A stretch of 64,000 nt of DNA from assembly GCA_020186115.1 (NCBI GenBank), contig WSYJ01000153.1, positions 62,001 to 126,000 on the forward strand, read 5' to 3'. Source of the stretch: Histomonas meleagridis (Eukaryota; Parabasalia; Tritrichomonadida; Dientamoebidae). Positions within the stretch are counted from its first letter, which is position 1; every line of letters begins with the position of its first letter. The notes beneath the pieces are model-generated. The model saw only the letters and a program-made list of their open reading frames with translations, did no database searches and was not told the origin of the DNA. This document shows positions 21,193 through 30,488 of the stretch, piece after piece. The position numbers were made by a program, and so were the translations under genes.

Positions 21193-23037
21193 TTATATGT
21201 CACATTTCCCATCTTTACAGCCATCAACAAAAGTCTTAACAGGTTCATCTTTTTTTCCGTTGACTTCAAGCACTTGATATTGTCTTGACCCATTTCTGTA
21301 AACTGTCAAACCTTTACATCCATTCTTCCAACCTTCTATGAATCCCTCTTTAACCATCTCTTCTGTTGCGTCGTTCTTAAAGTTGATTGTTTTAGAAATT
21401 GCGTTACAACAATATTTCTGCATCGTGCTTTGTATCTTAATATGATCTTTCGGTTCAATATCCAATGAAGTTACAAACACTTTTCGAATCTCTTCTGGCA
21501 CAGAACTTGCGTTTTTCAATGTTCCTGTTTCCAATACTTTTTCCATTACTTCATCAGAATAACATCCGCATTCCTTTAACGCTTTCTTCAAATGCTTATT
21601 CACGAATGGCTTCATCTTTCCTGCGAGACAACTTCCTCTTCTATAAGCCAAAGCGAAATATGGTTCAACACCTGATGATACATCCATTAACATAGCAGTT
21701 GATCCTGTTGGCGCAATATTTGTTAGCGATGCGTTTCTCATTGTTTTATATTTCTCTTTCCAAACACTTTTTTCGAAGTTTGGAAAGTTTCCTTTTTCTT
21801 CACCAATCTTCACCGATTCATCAATAGCTGTTTCTTGTATTATTTTCATCACCTCCGATGCTGTTTCCATTCCTTCATCGGAATTATACGGTAACTTCAT
21901 CAGAAACAGCATGTCAGCAAGCCCCATAATTCCGAGGCCGATACGGCGGTTATTCTTGAACATTTCGTTTACGCGTTCAACAGGAAACTGGGTAAGGTCA
22001 ACGACATTGTCAAGCATACGGACGGCAATACGAGTTACTTCGGCAAGTCTTTCTTTTTTAAGTGTTCCATTCGAATTTACAAATTTCTCAAGATTGATGG
22101 AGCCAAGATTACATGCATCACCTGAATGAAGAAATTGTTCGCCACATGGATTACAACATTCAATGGGTCCAAGGCCTGGAAGAGGATTATACTTATTGAC
22201 ATTATCAATAAATACACAACCTGGTTCTCCATTACGCCAGGCACTATGGATGATCTCATTCATAAGCTCTGGAGCAGAAATATCGACCTCTGTGATGTCA
22301 ATTACACGGCCAGCGGAATCACGAGTAATATATCTTGGCTTGTATTCTTCGCCATTCCATTTACAAAGCCATGGAGAAGGGTCATTGTTAATAACTTTCT
22401 CCATAAATTCGTTGGTGAGGCTGACGGAAAAATTGAAATTTTCAAATGTACCATCTTTAGCTTTTGCTTCTATAAACTCCAAAACATCCGGATGTTCAAT
22501 GCTCATAACTGCCATGTTGGCTCCTCTACGCCCATGCTGTTGAATAATCTGGAATGCTTCAGAAAATATTCTGAGAAAAGATAATGGACCACTCGAAACG
22601 CCAAGAGTACGCTTGCACTTGAACCCCGCGGGGCGAAGAAGATGAAATGGGAATCCAATTCCTGATCCTGCTTGTTGAAGGAGAGTTGCTTCTTTGAGAG
22701 TTTCGAATATACTATCAAGAGAGTCTTCCATATGAAGCACGACGCAGTTTGAAACCAGAGGAGTTGTAGAACCTGCATTTGCAAGTGTTCTCCCAGCTGG
22801 AATAAATTCAAAATTCATCATTACATCTGTGAATATTTTCCCCCATTTTTCTGAGTCCTCCTCAATCGATGCAAGATTGTTACCAACTCGAGAAAACATT
22901 TCTTCTGGAGTTTCAATAATGTTATTGTCATCGTCGAGCTGGAGATAACGTGACTTCAAAACTTTCATTGCGTTTGATGAAAAATCGAGTTTAGTCTTGA
23001 TTCCTTCTATTTCTTTCTCTTCTTTAATGCAAGCCAT
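21193..23037 (-). CDS. nrdJ: Class II (adenosylcobalamin-type) ribonucleotide reductase
   Basis: 614 residues from ATG 23037; a TTG two codons upstream is not needed because the initiator abuts it. Converts ribonucleotides to deoxyribonucleotides. Key residues, numbered from that TTG (subtract 2 for the ATG): C100 in LVSNCVV, active-site NPCGEQ at 298-303 (N298, radical cysteine C300, E302), and C311 in ACNLGSINL. C300 and C311 are 11 apart, exactly as C408 and C419 in the Lactobacillus leichmannii enzyme. APTGSTAML supplies the phosphate-binding loop. The C-terminus GCKDGKCDI holds a cysteine pair likely to pass reducing equivalents. No ATP cone is visible. No NrdB-like partner or glycyl-radical motif is present, so B12-dependent class II is the best reading. 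The family is largely bacterial and archaeal, so lateral transfer is likely. Confidence 0.9.
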   Translation of the reverse strand: MACIKEEKEIEGIKTKLDFSSNAMKVLKSRYLQLDDDNNIIETPEEMFSRVGNNLASIEEDSEKWGKIFTDVMMNFEFIPAGRTLANAGSTTPLVSNCVVLHMEDSLDSIFETLKEATLLQQAGSGIGFPFHLLRPAGFKCKRTLGVSSGPLSFLRIFSEAFQIIQQHGRRGANMAVMSIEHPDVLEFIEAKAKDGTFENFNFSVSLTNEFMEKVINNDPSPWLCKWNGEEYKPRYITRDSAGRVIDITEVDISAPELMNEIIHSAWRNGEPGCVFIDNVNKYNPLPGLGPIECCNPCGEQFLHSGDACNLGSINLEKFVNSNGTLKKERLAEVTRIAVRMLDNVVDLTQFPVERVNEMFKNNRRIGLGIMGLADMLFLMKLPYNSDEGMETASEVMKIIQETAIDESVKIGEEKGNFPNFEKSVWKEKYKTMRNASLTNIAPTGSTAMLMDVSSGVEPYFALAYRRGSCLAGKMKPFVNKHLKKALKECGCYSDEVMEKVLETGTLKNASSVPEEIRKVFVTSLDIEPKDHIKIQSTMQKYCCNAISKTINFKNDATEEMVKEGFIEGWKNGCKGLTVYRNGSRQYQVLEVNGKKDEPVKTFVDGCKDGKCDI

Positions 23038-23043
23038 TCCCAA

Positions 23044-23088
23044 AGTGAATTGTTTTTATTCCCGGCAGGGTTTGAATTGATAACCGTC
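23044..23088 (-). promoter_or_regulatory. Promoter of the ribonucleotide reductase gene: initiator plus M3
   Basis: On the minus strand TCACT (initiator) is at 23044-23048, about 7 nt before ATG 23037. GACGGTTA (M3, fits DRCSGYTD) is at 23081-23088, about 44 nt before the ATG. Having both eukaryotic core elements argues that the bacterial-type gene is a resident nuclear gene and not contamination. Confidence 0.55.
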
Positions 23089-23984
23089 GGTGAAGCTTCA
23101 CCCCGATCAAAACGCATTCAAAATAAACTTCACCCGCGTACTTTTTATGATCCGAATTTTGGACAATTTGTATGTATCTGCTCCTTCACTCGAAATAAAA
23201 ACTCATTTAACTCATCATTTCTCTTGAAAGAAAAATGTCTTTTTTGAAGAATTCATTCTTCGAACTTAAAATCTTCAATGATTGAAGATATCAGATCTGG
23301 AAAAATTATATATATAATTATATATGATGTACATTTAAAAAATCAAATGATTTAAATATTATATATTTTGTAACATTAGAATGTATTGTTTTAGATAACA
23401 TTATTGAATGAAATCACATCAAAAACATATGCTTTGGACCGTTTAAAACTCAATTCAAGAATTTTATTTATCAGAGAACTTCAGTTTAATATCTACAAAA
23501 TATTTTATGAGTTTAAAATTACATATTGTTTTTTGGAAATGTTGAATTTAGTGGGATTTTGTTTTAAATTGAGGAATGGGATATTTCCAAATATATCAAA
23601 TATTACCGAAGGCAATTATATAAATCGAAATACATATAGATAGAAAAGACAAATCAATATTTAATTTTATAAAAACATTTTTTCTCGTGAAATTATCGAA
23701 AATTTTAGATGAATTTCTATGCCAAGATTTTGTTAAAAAAATTAAAATAAATAATTGAATATTAATAACTTTTTGTATGGCATCAGGTAACTAAGTGACA
23801 TGTTCTGTACTGTAAAGTATTCAGAAATTCTATGTGCTTAATCAAAATCAGACATCAAACAAGATTTTCATTCAAATTATGGATGGGGATTTCATATTAC
23901 ATTTCTTTTTTGAATACTTTACGAAAAGAGCAAAAATAAAGTTCATCAATGAAGAAAAATTCAATTGAGAAACCTCCCGTTAAG
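23089..23984. other. Intergenic region, no gene seen
   Basis: AT-rich. A 79-codon frame at 23404-23643 has no recognisable content and no promoter element close to its start. Confidence 0.4.
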
Positions 23985-23992
23985 AGCGGTTT
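23985..23992 (+). promoter_or_regulatory. M3-like promoter element of Ran
   Basis: AGCGGTTT fits DRCSGYTD and lies 27 nt before the Ran ATG at 24019. No TCAYW initiator is obvious between them. Confidence 0.5.
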
Positions 23993-24018
23993 TGCCATGG
24001 TCAACCCATTTTATTTTA

Positions 24019-24651
24019 ATGCAGGCAAAACTTGTTCTTGTAGGAGATGGTGGTGTTGGTAAAACAACCTTTGTCAAGCGTCATCAAACAGGTGAATTTG
24101 AAAAGAAGTACATTCCAACATTAGGTGTTCAAGTATCTCAACTTTCATTCCAAACTACACACGGCGTTTTAACATATAATATTTGGGATACAGCAGGTCA
24201 AGAACGTTTTGGTGGTCTTCGTGAAGGTTATTACCTTGAAGCAAATTGCGCCATCATCATGTTTGATGTTACATCACCAACAACATATCGTAATGTTCCA
24301 ACATGGCACCGTGATCTTGTTCGCGTTTGTCCAAATATTCCAATTGTTCTTGTAGGTAACAAAATTGATGTTCGTGATAGGAAAGTTCAAGCCAAACGTG
24401 TTATTTTCCATAAGAAGAACAACATGAGGTACTTCGAAATCTCAGCTAAAAGTAACTACCACTTTGAACTTCCATTCCTTTCATTGGCTCGTTCATTATC
24501 AGGTGATCCAAATCTTCAATTCACAACAGCAACTGTTTTGATGCCACCAGAAGTTGAAATGGATCCAAATCTTGCTGCACAATATGAAGCTGAACTTCAA
24601 CAAGCAGAAGCTATTCCACTTCCAGAAGATGATAATGATTTCCTTAATTAA
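24019..24651 (+). CDS. RAN: Ran GTPase
   Basis: 210 residues from ATG 24019. The frame opens earlier, but without an ATG. Nuclear transport GTPase that loads and unloads importins and exportins and helps the mitotic spindle. P-loop GDGGVGKTT (9-17), effector region [26 protein letters not shown], guanine-specificity [11 protein letters not shown] and [13 protein letters not shown] are diagnostic of Ran and not Rab. [15 protein letters not shown] and the acidic end EDDNDFLN match the Ran C-terminal switch helix and tail, with no prenylation cysteine. The WDTAGQERF glutamine needed for hydrolysis is present. Stop TAA in TAAAA. An importin-alpha-like protein is at 34276-35751. Confidence 0.97.
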   Translation: MQAKLVLVGDGGVGKTTFVKRHQTGEFEKKYIPTLGVQVSQLSFQTTHGVLTYNIWDTAGQERFGGLREGYYLEANCAIIMFDVTSPTTYRNVPTWHRDLVRVCPNIPIVLVGNKIDVRDRKVQAKRVIFHKKNNMRYFEISAKSNYHFELPFLSLARSLSGDPNLQFTTATVLMPPEVEMDPNLAAQYEAELQQAEAIPLPEDDNDFLN

Positions 24652-24862
24652 AAAATTTACAAATTTTTATACTCTACATTTTTTCTTTGTATTTAGCTAT
24701 TATGTATCATGAGCATAAATGAAAATAAATATTTTTTACTATGTAAAAACTCCAAAAAAATTTCATTTCGTTTTTTCTAAAATTTTAATAATTTGTAAAC
24801 TATTCATTTATTTCAGGGCGCGGGGTTTTTAACGTGTCCAATCTTAACGTCCAATTATTATT

Positions 24863-24867
24863 TCATT
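24863..24867 (+). promoter_or_regulatory. Initiator (TCATT) of the Myb gene, with TTAACG boxes upstream
   Basis: TCATT lies just before ATG 24869. Between about 24828 and 24852 are two TTAACG boxes (TTTTTAACGTGT and TCTTAACGTCC). They resemble Myb recognition elements, so feedback by this or another Myb is possible. Confidence 0.55.
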
Positions 24868-24868
24868 T

Positions 24869-25690
24869 ATGGAATTAGCAGCTCTCGCCCCAACAAGAAA
24901 TAGAAAACAACAAGTTTATTCATCATCAAAGAAGACTATTTGGACTCAAGAAGAAGACGAATTATTAACTAGATTAATGACAAACAACCAGACAAATTCA
25001 TGGAGCGTCTTAGCTAAATATTTCCCTAACAAAACAGCCCCACAAATATCGGGGAGATGGGAGAAAGTCTTAAATCCACAGCTTGTAAAAGGATCTTGGA
25101 AACGGGAAGAAGATGAGATCATATTAAATTTTGTACAAAAAAATGGAGTCAAAGATTGGGCAAAACTTGCTCTCCTCCTTAATGGAAGGACAGGAAAACA
25201 ATGCAGAGAACGCTTTAAGAATCATTTAGACTCAAGTGTTAAGCGTACGCCATGGACACAAGAAGAAGACGAAAGACTCATCGAGTGCCACAACAAACTC
25301 GGCAACCAGTGGACAAAGATCACACGTTTCTTCCCAGGGCGAACAGACAACTGTATTAAGAACAGATGGAACAGTACCTTAAGGAAAAGGATAGAAAGAA
25401 TGCAAAATGGTGAACCACTAGTACAAAAAAGAGGAAGAAAACCAAAGGCAAATGTGATTCCAACACCTGAAATAGAGGTGGTGAACATTTCCCAATATGA
25501 ACAAACAGAAGCTTGCTCGTCCCCGTTCATTGGTAACGTTCAATCTAAGATAATTCAGTTGGCGCCGATTGCTTTTGAACCATTTTCTTCGTTTAGACAG
25601 AATGCTAATCACCCACAGACAATTTGCCCTTCTCTGGAACAAAGCAGGAATGACTTTCAGAAGCTATTAAGCGCAAGAGCTGCTAATTAA
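24869..25690 (+). CDS. Three-repeat Myb DNA-binding protein
   Basis: 273 residues. Three Myb repeats, at about residues 22-70 (TIWTQEEDELL... WSVLAKYF), 74-121 (GSWKREEDEIILNFV... WAKLALLLNGRTGKQCRERF) and 127-172 (TPWTQEEDERLIECH... WTKITRFFPGRTDNCIKNRW). The second and third have the recognition helices GKQCRERFKN and DNCIKNRWNS typical of R2R3 DNA binding. The first has a shifted tryptophan spacing. A basic stretch (RKRIERMQNG... QKRGRKPK) follows and probably serves as a nuclear signal. Trichomonads have very large Myb families that bind MRE/M3 promoter elements. The target is unknown. Confidence 0.93.
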   Translation: MELAALAPTRNRKQQVYSSSKKTIWTQEEDELLTRLMTNNQTNSWSVLAKYFPNKTAPQISGRWEKVLNPQLVKGSWKREEDEIILNFVQKNGVKDWAKLALLLNGRTGKQCRERFKNHLDSSVKRTPWTQEEDERLIECHNKLGNQWTKITRFFPGRTDNCIKNRWNSTLRKRIERMQNGEPLVQKRGRKPKANVIPTPEIEVVNISQYEQTEACSSPFIGNVQSKIIQLAPIAFEPFSSFRQNANHPQTICPSLEQSRNDFQKLLSARAAN

Positions 25691-26760
25691 TTTGTTCGTG
25701 TTTTTTTTAAATAGTGCTATTTTATTTGTGATTTTTTTTGTTTTAAGCAAAGTCATGGCTTTCTTGTGATAAAAAGATTATGCTGTATTGCTGGTAATGA
25801 TATAATTCTATCAATTCTTCATTTTTGCACTAATTAGTAATGAAATTTAATTTACGTTTTGTTTTATTGTGCTTTAGCCATGATTCAAATTAAATTCCTA
25901 TATGGTTAAGTGAATCAATTCTTAGTTGTTATAGATTGGTTGGTCTTGCAGATCAGCGGACTTTGACCTTTTGTAAAGCCGTTTAGATATAGTGCCAAAC
26001 CATTCACTAACTTGTTCTATCTTTATTTTTTTATAAAACACTACATGTGATTGATTTTATTTATTATTTATAGCATTGGTTTGGGAAATCCATTTGGGGA
26101 AGTATCATATCAAAAATTAAGAAATCAAAATTCTCACCTGTTCGATATCTAGTGTTATTTTTCCAATTGAGGCACTTCGACATGTCCTGATTATTTATGA
26201 TCTTTTGCACAAAAAATGTTGTTTTAATTTCTTGAAAGTTAACTTTTCACTGTTTTGGAATTAATTGGATCTTATTCAAAAGTTGATCGATTTTTTGCTA
26301 ATTAGCAGCTCTCGAATCTTTTCCCAATGAGTGTTCCTTCTCTTATTGTTTTATTTTTATTTTATACCCACTAAAAATTTCAATTGTGATAACATAAATT
26401 TGGTGCTAATTCATACACGAACCCAGATAAATTTAAGCATGTTATTATATTTATTTTTTTTTTTTACAGTAAAATCAACTATTCAGAAAAATACAATATA
26501 AAAAAGAAAACCCTATTTTACTCTTTTGTTTATTATTTTATTTCATGCAAACTCATGAACCATATGATTCATCAACTCAAGCACCTTTTGTAAGTTCAAA
26601 TGATTTTAAAAATAGAGATACATGTAAAAGTAACATTGTGCCTTGAAATTAATGATATTAAAGAAATTGAACAGTATTTAGTGAATGCCTATTTTTAGCA
26701 AATATTATTATATAATACTCAATGATTTCAATCAAAATTCATTTGATTTTTTGCGAAGAA
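25691..26760. other. Intergenic region, no gene seen
   Basis: About 1 kb of AT-rich sequence with poly-T and poly-A runs. No open frame with recognisable content on either strand. Confidence 0.4.
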
Positions 26761-27004
26761 TTACAAACTATTCCCTTAGGAAAAAACATAAAATCAATAG
26801 GAAATTCTTCATCCTGTAATTGTGCCTCATTAAAATCTATCATATACTGGATTCAACTACTTCAATAGGTGATTATGCATTTATATGTTGCACCATCCTA
26901 AAAAAGTTACTATAGGAGAAAAAGTAGAATCAATTGGTGCTTCAGCACTTCATGAATGCTCTTCGTTAGAAGATTATAATTCAAATTTAGTAACTTCTAC
27001 ATGA
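26761..27004 (+). pseudogene. BspA-like leucine-rich repeat fragment
   Basis: Two broken LRR_5 (BspA-type) repeats can be read: LQTIPLGKNIKSIGNSS...CASLKS, and after stops and a frame change GDYAFICC then VTIGEKVESIGASALHECSSLE to TGA at 27002-27004. The motif (VxIGxxVxSIGxxAFxxCSSLxx) is that of the large trichomonad BspA surface family. Stops and shifts make this a remnant. A longer remnant is at 30489-31665. Confidence 0.6.
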
Positions 27005-27263
27005 AATTTTTCATTTTATATATTCTCTTTAACAAACATTAAATTCCAATTCTTGGATTGAATATTCCATATTAAAGTATTTGAACACATAATGAAATCC
27101 TACATAATCAAATGTTTACAACAATAATTTGTTAGTTTATTCCATCCAAGCAAATTTACTTATAATTTATTTAAATATTAATTAGTGGGCAATGCAAATT
27201 AATATATACAAAAATCATTTTATATACGATATTATTGTATTTACTCACAACACATTCGTTTGA

Positions 27264-27950
27264 TTAATGAACAAAGTATTCATCTTTTTTGATATAAAGC
27301 CTAAATCCATAAATTGTCGGTTTGATGTTCTCGCAAGAATTTTGTTTTTGTGTACGGTACTTCCTTATATAGGCTTTAGGGAACTTTGGACCGAAAAATG
27401 AGCCATCAAGTTTCGAGCCTTTCTTATCTTCGCATCTGTATCCATCATTGCAACTTGTGCAATAAAGTTCAACTTGATTTTGTTCTGGTTCTGAAGACTT
27501 GCCAAATGGTATTAAGTTATTTCCTTTGCATAAAAATCTTGGACATTTTCCATAAATACCTGAATTAATTTTCTTTTTCATAAGTTTTAATCCTTTGTTG
27601 GTAACAATAAATTTTGCATGTATGAGACTATAAATCCGAATAGCTTCGAGATTAATTGTTCTTAAGTTTTCTAAGAAGTTAGGATTTTTAATATCCCAAA
27701 AATTTTTATTATTATGTCTATCTGTAATTATTTCCATTGCTGCTTTGAAAAGCATTTTATCACCTACAATTGCATTTACTATTTTTGGACTTGTGATAAA
27801 GCAAAGATCAACCTCGACTAGCCATGGTTGAATTCTGCAAATTTGGTTCACCCAAGGAAGATATCCTAATGGGCAGGAACCACATAGCGCCGGGTAGATC
27901 CTAAATCCATCAACTTCAACTGGTTCTATTTGTTTCTTAGTGTGTTTCAT
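27264..27950 (-). CDS. Casein kinase 2 regulatory (beta) subunit
   Basis: 228 residues from ATG 27950, chosen because an initiator sits just before it; the longer frame from 28007 begins at TTG. The conserved core is clear: LVEVDLCFI (compare FCEVDEDYI), IYSLIHAKFIVTNKGLKLM (LYGLIHARYILTNRGI), the zinc-binding block CPRFLC...LYCTSC with four cysteines, DGSFFGPKFP and the closing IYGFRLY. CK2 beta dimerises through the zinc region and assembles the catalytic subunits into the tetramer. The acidic N-terminal loop of animal CK2 beta is not preserved here. The C-terminal region is of near-normal length. Confidence 0.9.
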   Translation of the reverse strand: MKHTKKQIEPVEVDGFRIYPALCGSCPLGYLPWVNQICRIQPWLVEVDLCFITSPKIVNAIVGDKMLFKAAMEIITDRHNNKNFWDIKNPNFLENLRTINLEAIRIYSLIHAKFIVTNKGLKLMKKKINSGIYGKCPRFLCKGNNLIPFGKSSEPEQNQVELYCTSCNDGYRCEDKKGSKLDGSFFGPKFPKAYIRKYRTQKQNSCENIKPTIYGFRLYIKKDEYFVH

Positions 27951-27955
27951 GGTTA

Positions 27956-27960
27956 TATGA
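27956..27960 (-). promoter_or_regulatory. Initiator (TCATA) for the CK2 beta gene
   Basis: On the minus strand TCATA lies about 6 nt before ATG 27950 and downstream of the alternative ATG 27968, so it favours the 27950 start. Confidence 0.45.
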
Positions 27961-28350
27961 AATGTCATGTGAAAACACGCTAAGAACCAAACTTCATGCA
28001 GTACCAAAGCACTACTATTTCATTAAATTCCGAATACTAATGTTCACTTAGGCAGGTCAAACAAGTTTAACCATTTATTATAAATTTTAACATTTAAAAG
28101 AATTAATACCAATTATTAATAAGCCTATTCAGGTCTTACAGTATTAGTACTAAACTAAAATAAAAAAAAATAAAATAAGTTTAATGTTTACGTCATTATT
28201 TATACTTTAATTTTGACTCATCGATTTGATTTAATAAACAAAATTTTTTGCATTTGCAAATTTGTTAATTTCAGTTCCAGTGTTTTAAGATTTATTTAAC
28301 CTTAAGGTTTTTAGTAGAAGGAACATTTTATTATTTTTTGCTTTATTTGC

Positions 28351-28358
28351 GACCGTTT
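28351..28358 (+). promoter_or_regulatory. M3-like element of the RBR ligase gene
   Basis: GACCGTTT fits DRCSGYTD and is 17 nt before ATG 28376. The remaining 300 bp back to the CK2 beta start hold nothing else I can name. Confidence 0.5.
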
Positions 28359-28375
28359 AGATAGTGAGCCCCAAC

Positions 28376-29770
28376 ATGATGAGTGATGATTTAGATTTTT
28401 ATGATTTTCTACCATCAGAAACAGAATCTGTTGAAAACAAATCATGTATTACTGATGATAATTTTTTTGAGCAAATTCAAAAAAATTCTAAATCACTTTC
28501 TTCAATATTTAATATACATGAAGATGTTGGTTATCTTTGTTTAGCTAATCTTAATTGGAATTATGAAAAAGCTCTGGATTTATTGTCATCAGATAAAGAA
28601 GGATTTTTAAAATCTTTAAATTTTGAAGAAAGCGATTTTAACAGTGAGCAATGTCTTCACAAATATCAAGGTACCGAAGATCAGGAATGTCAAATATGTT
28701 ATAACATTGTTAAATCAGATCAGATGTTATCACTTCCATGCAATCATTACTTTTGTTTTGATTGTTGGAAGGTTCACTGTCTTCAAAAAATCAAAGATGG
28801 CTCATCCCAAATCTTTTGTATGGGAACAGGTTGTCGACGTCAGTTAATGCTTAGTGACATCACGATGCTATGTGGGCCTGATCAAGCCTTAATTGTTCAA
28901 CAACGACTTGCATCTGTTTCGCTTAGTATGTCACACGAATTTAAACGCTGTATTAATCCCAATTGTCAATTATCAATTAGTGTCGAATCACTTGGTTTAT
29001 GTAATGTTGCCAAATGTAAATGCGGCGCCCGCATTTGTTGGGTATGTGGTAATGAAGCGCATGCTCCCTTAAGTTGTAATAAGATTGAAGAATGGCTTAA
29101 GACAGCTGGCAACGAAACATTTTTATGGCTTTCATCCAACACCAAATCATGTCCCAAATGTAATTTACGCATAGAAAAGAACGGTGGCTGTAATCATATG
29201 ATATGTAGTAATTGTCAGCATGAGTTTTGTTGGATATGTGGCCATGATTGGAAGACGCATAATGGGAAAAAGTATCAATGTAATCAATATATTAAGAAAG
29301 ATAATGACTGTGAAAATGATGAAGCAAATGACACCAAAAAAGACATCGAACGAATTTCTCATTATTGTAAACATTATTTTAACCATTATTACGCATCGAA
29401 GGAAGAAAGGAAAAGTATGGAAACGTTCAAAGAGAAAATGAAAAATAGTTTCGAAAGAAGTTTAGATACAAAAAGCGAAAATTTGGAGCAACAAATCCAA
29501 TTTATCTTGGAAACTATTGATGAAGCAAGATCGGTACTAATGTGGAGTTATCCTTATGCGTACTATTTGCAGCCGGAAAGCACAAGATTGAATTTGTTCG
29601 AGTTTGTGCAGGCTGAATGCGAAAAGTCATTGGAAAAGTTGTGTTTTAATGTGGAATATCCAACTTTCGTACAGTATGAAAAGGCAATGAATTTGGCAAA
29701 TACAACGAAAAAAAATACGGAATCTTTATTGAAGCATGTGGATTTATATCTGCATTATTCATCATATTAA
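28376..29770 (+). CDS. RBR E3 ubiquitin ligase, Ariadne type
   Basis: 464 residues from ATG 28376; the next codon is also ATG. An N-terminal acidic region and a UBA-like segment are followed by RING1 (CQICYNIVKSDQMLSLPCNHYFCFDCW), the in-between-RING domain (KCKCGARICWVCGNEAHAPLSC) and RING2 (CPKCNLRIEKNGGCNHMICSNCQHEFCWICG). The cysteine in EKNGGCNHM aligns with the catalytic cysteine of HHARI, which takes ubiquitin as a thioester before transfer. GHDWKTHNGKKYQCNQY and the helical C-terminus (ERISHYCKHYFNHYYASKEERK, FILETIDEARSVLMWSYPYAYYL) match the Ariadne domain. All key residues are present, so it should be active and autoinhibited like other Ariadne ligases. Confidence 0.95.
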   Translation: MMSDDLDFYDFLPSETESVENKSCITDDNFFEQIQKNSKSLSSIFNIHEDVGYLCLANLNWNYEKALDLLSSDKEGFLKSLNFEESDFNSEQCLHKYQGTEDQECQICYNIVKSDQMLSLPCNHYFCFDCWKVHCLQKIKDGSSQIFCMGTGCRRQLMLSDITMLCGPDQALIVQQRLASVSLSMSHEFKRCINPNCQLSISVESLGLCNVAKCKCGARICWVCGNEAHAPLSCNKIEEWLKTAGNETFLWLSSNTKSCPKCNLRIEKNGGCNHMICSNCQHEFCWICGHDWKTHNGKKYQCNQYIKKDNDCENDEANDTKKDIERISHYCKHYFNHYYASKEERKSMETFKEKMKNSFERSLDTKSENLEQQIQFILETIDEARSVLMWSYPYAYYLQPESTRLNLFEFVQAECEKSLEKLCFNVEYPTFVQYEKAMNLANTTKKNTESLLKHVDLYLHYSSY

Positions 29771-30029
29771 ATTTTTGTTCGATTTTATATTTTGGTTGGT
29801 TTTCAAATTTTGAATACTTGAGAAGCCTAATAGGAGCTTTCGCACAACATATCCTATAACCAAAGGACATTGAAAATTCCAAAAGAGCTGGTGAAAAAAC
29901 GTTGACTACACCCCCCCGAAAAAAAAATGCCCACCCTTTGAAATTGTAAAAAAATTTAGAAGTTTATTTTTCGATTTTTTAACTTTTTAAAGAAATTTTT
30001 TGCTTCACAAACATAATATTCTTATTAAA

Positions 30030-30401
30030 ATGATTCCAATTCTCCATGCATTTTCATTTTTTGCTTCTTCAGTTACGTGTGGATATATTCCAAATAAAGG
30101 AAATTATGGTAAAATTTATCTAGTCAAAAAAAATTATACATTTAAATATTATTACCCATCAATACATGAACCATTTTCTTTAAAATTTGTTTCATTAATG
30201 AACTTTGAATTGTTTTCCGTCAAAAATCATTTATTTAAAAATCCATTATCTGTTTTATCCAATTCACCTTTCGATCACGCCCATGAAAAACATATTATCT
30301 CAGAAAAGCCAAACATGAATCATTTATGTTATTACATTTTAAGTATATCTACCATAGCAATCTTGAATATTGTATCTCTTATATTAATATATTTCAAATG
30401 A
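30030..30401 (+). CDS. Small secreted or membrane protein, unknown
   Basis: 123 residues from ATG 30030. N-terminal MIPILHAFSFFASSVTCG looks like a signal peptide, and the last 25 residues (LCYYILSISTIAILNIVSLI) form a transmembrane helix ending at the C-terminus. The part between has aromatic-rich sequence without a known domain. TCACA (an initiator match) lies about 25 nt upstream. Immediately upstream (29911-29927) is an unusual run of seven C followed by nine A. It may be an orphan, or the head and tail of a larger protein that lost its middle. Confidence 0.45.
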   Translation: MIPILHAFSFFASSVTCGYIPNKGNYGKIYLVKKNYTFKYYYPSIHEPFSLKFVSLMNFELFSVKNHLFKNPLSVLSNSPFDHAHEKHIISEKPNMNHLCYYILSISTIAILNIVSLILIYFK

Positions 30402-30488
30402 ATAAAGGAAACTTACAAAAAATTGTTAAAACCGAACATAAATTTGGTGTTGACATAATTTGTTTAACATTAGTCATTTTTCAAATTC

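Noticed and set aside
23404-23643. Plus-strand 79-codon frame
   Set aside because: AT-driven open frame with no recognisable content.
27951-28007. A longer N-terminus for CK2 beta
   Set aside because: The frame starts at TTG 28007, and the added residues are not CK2-like. An initiator lies before ATG 27950.
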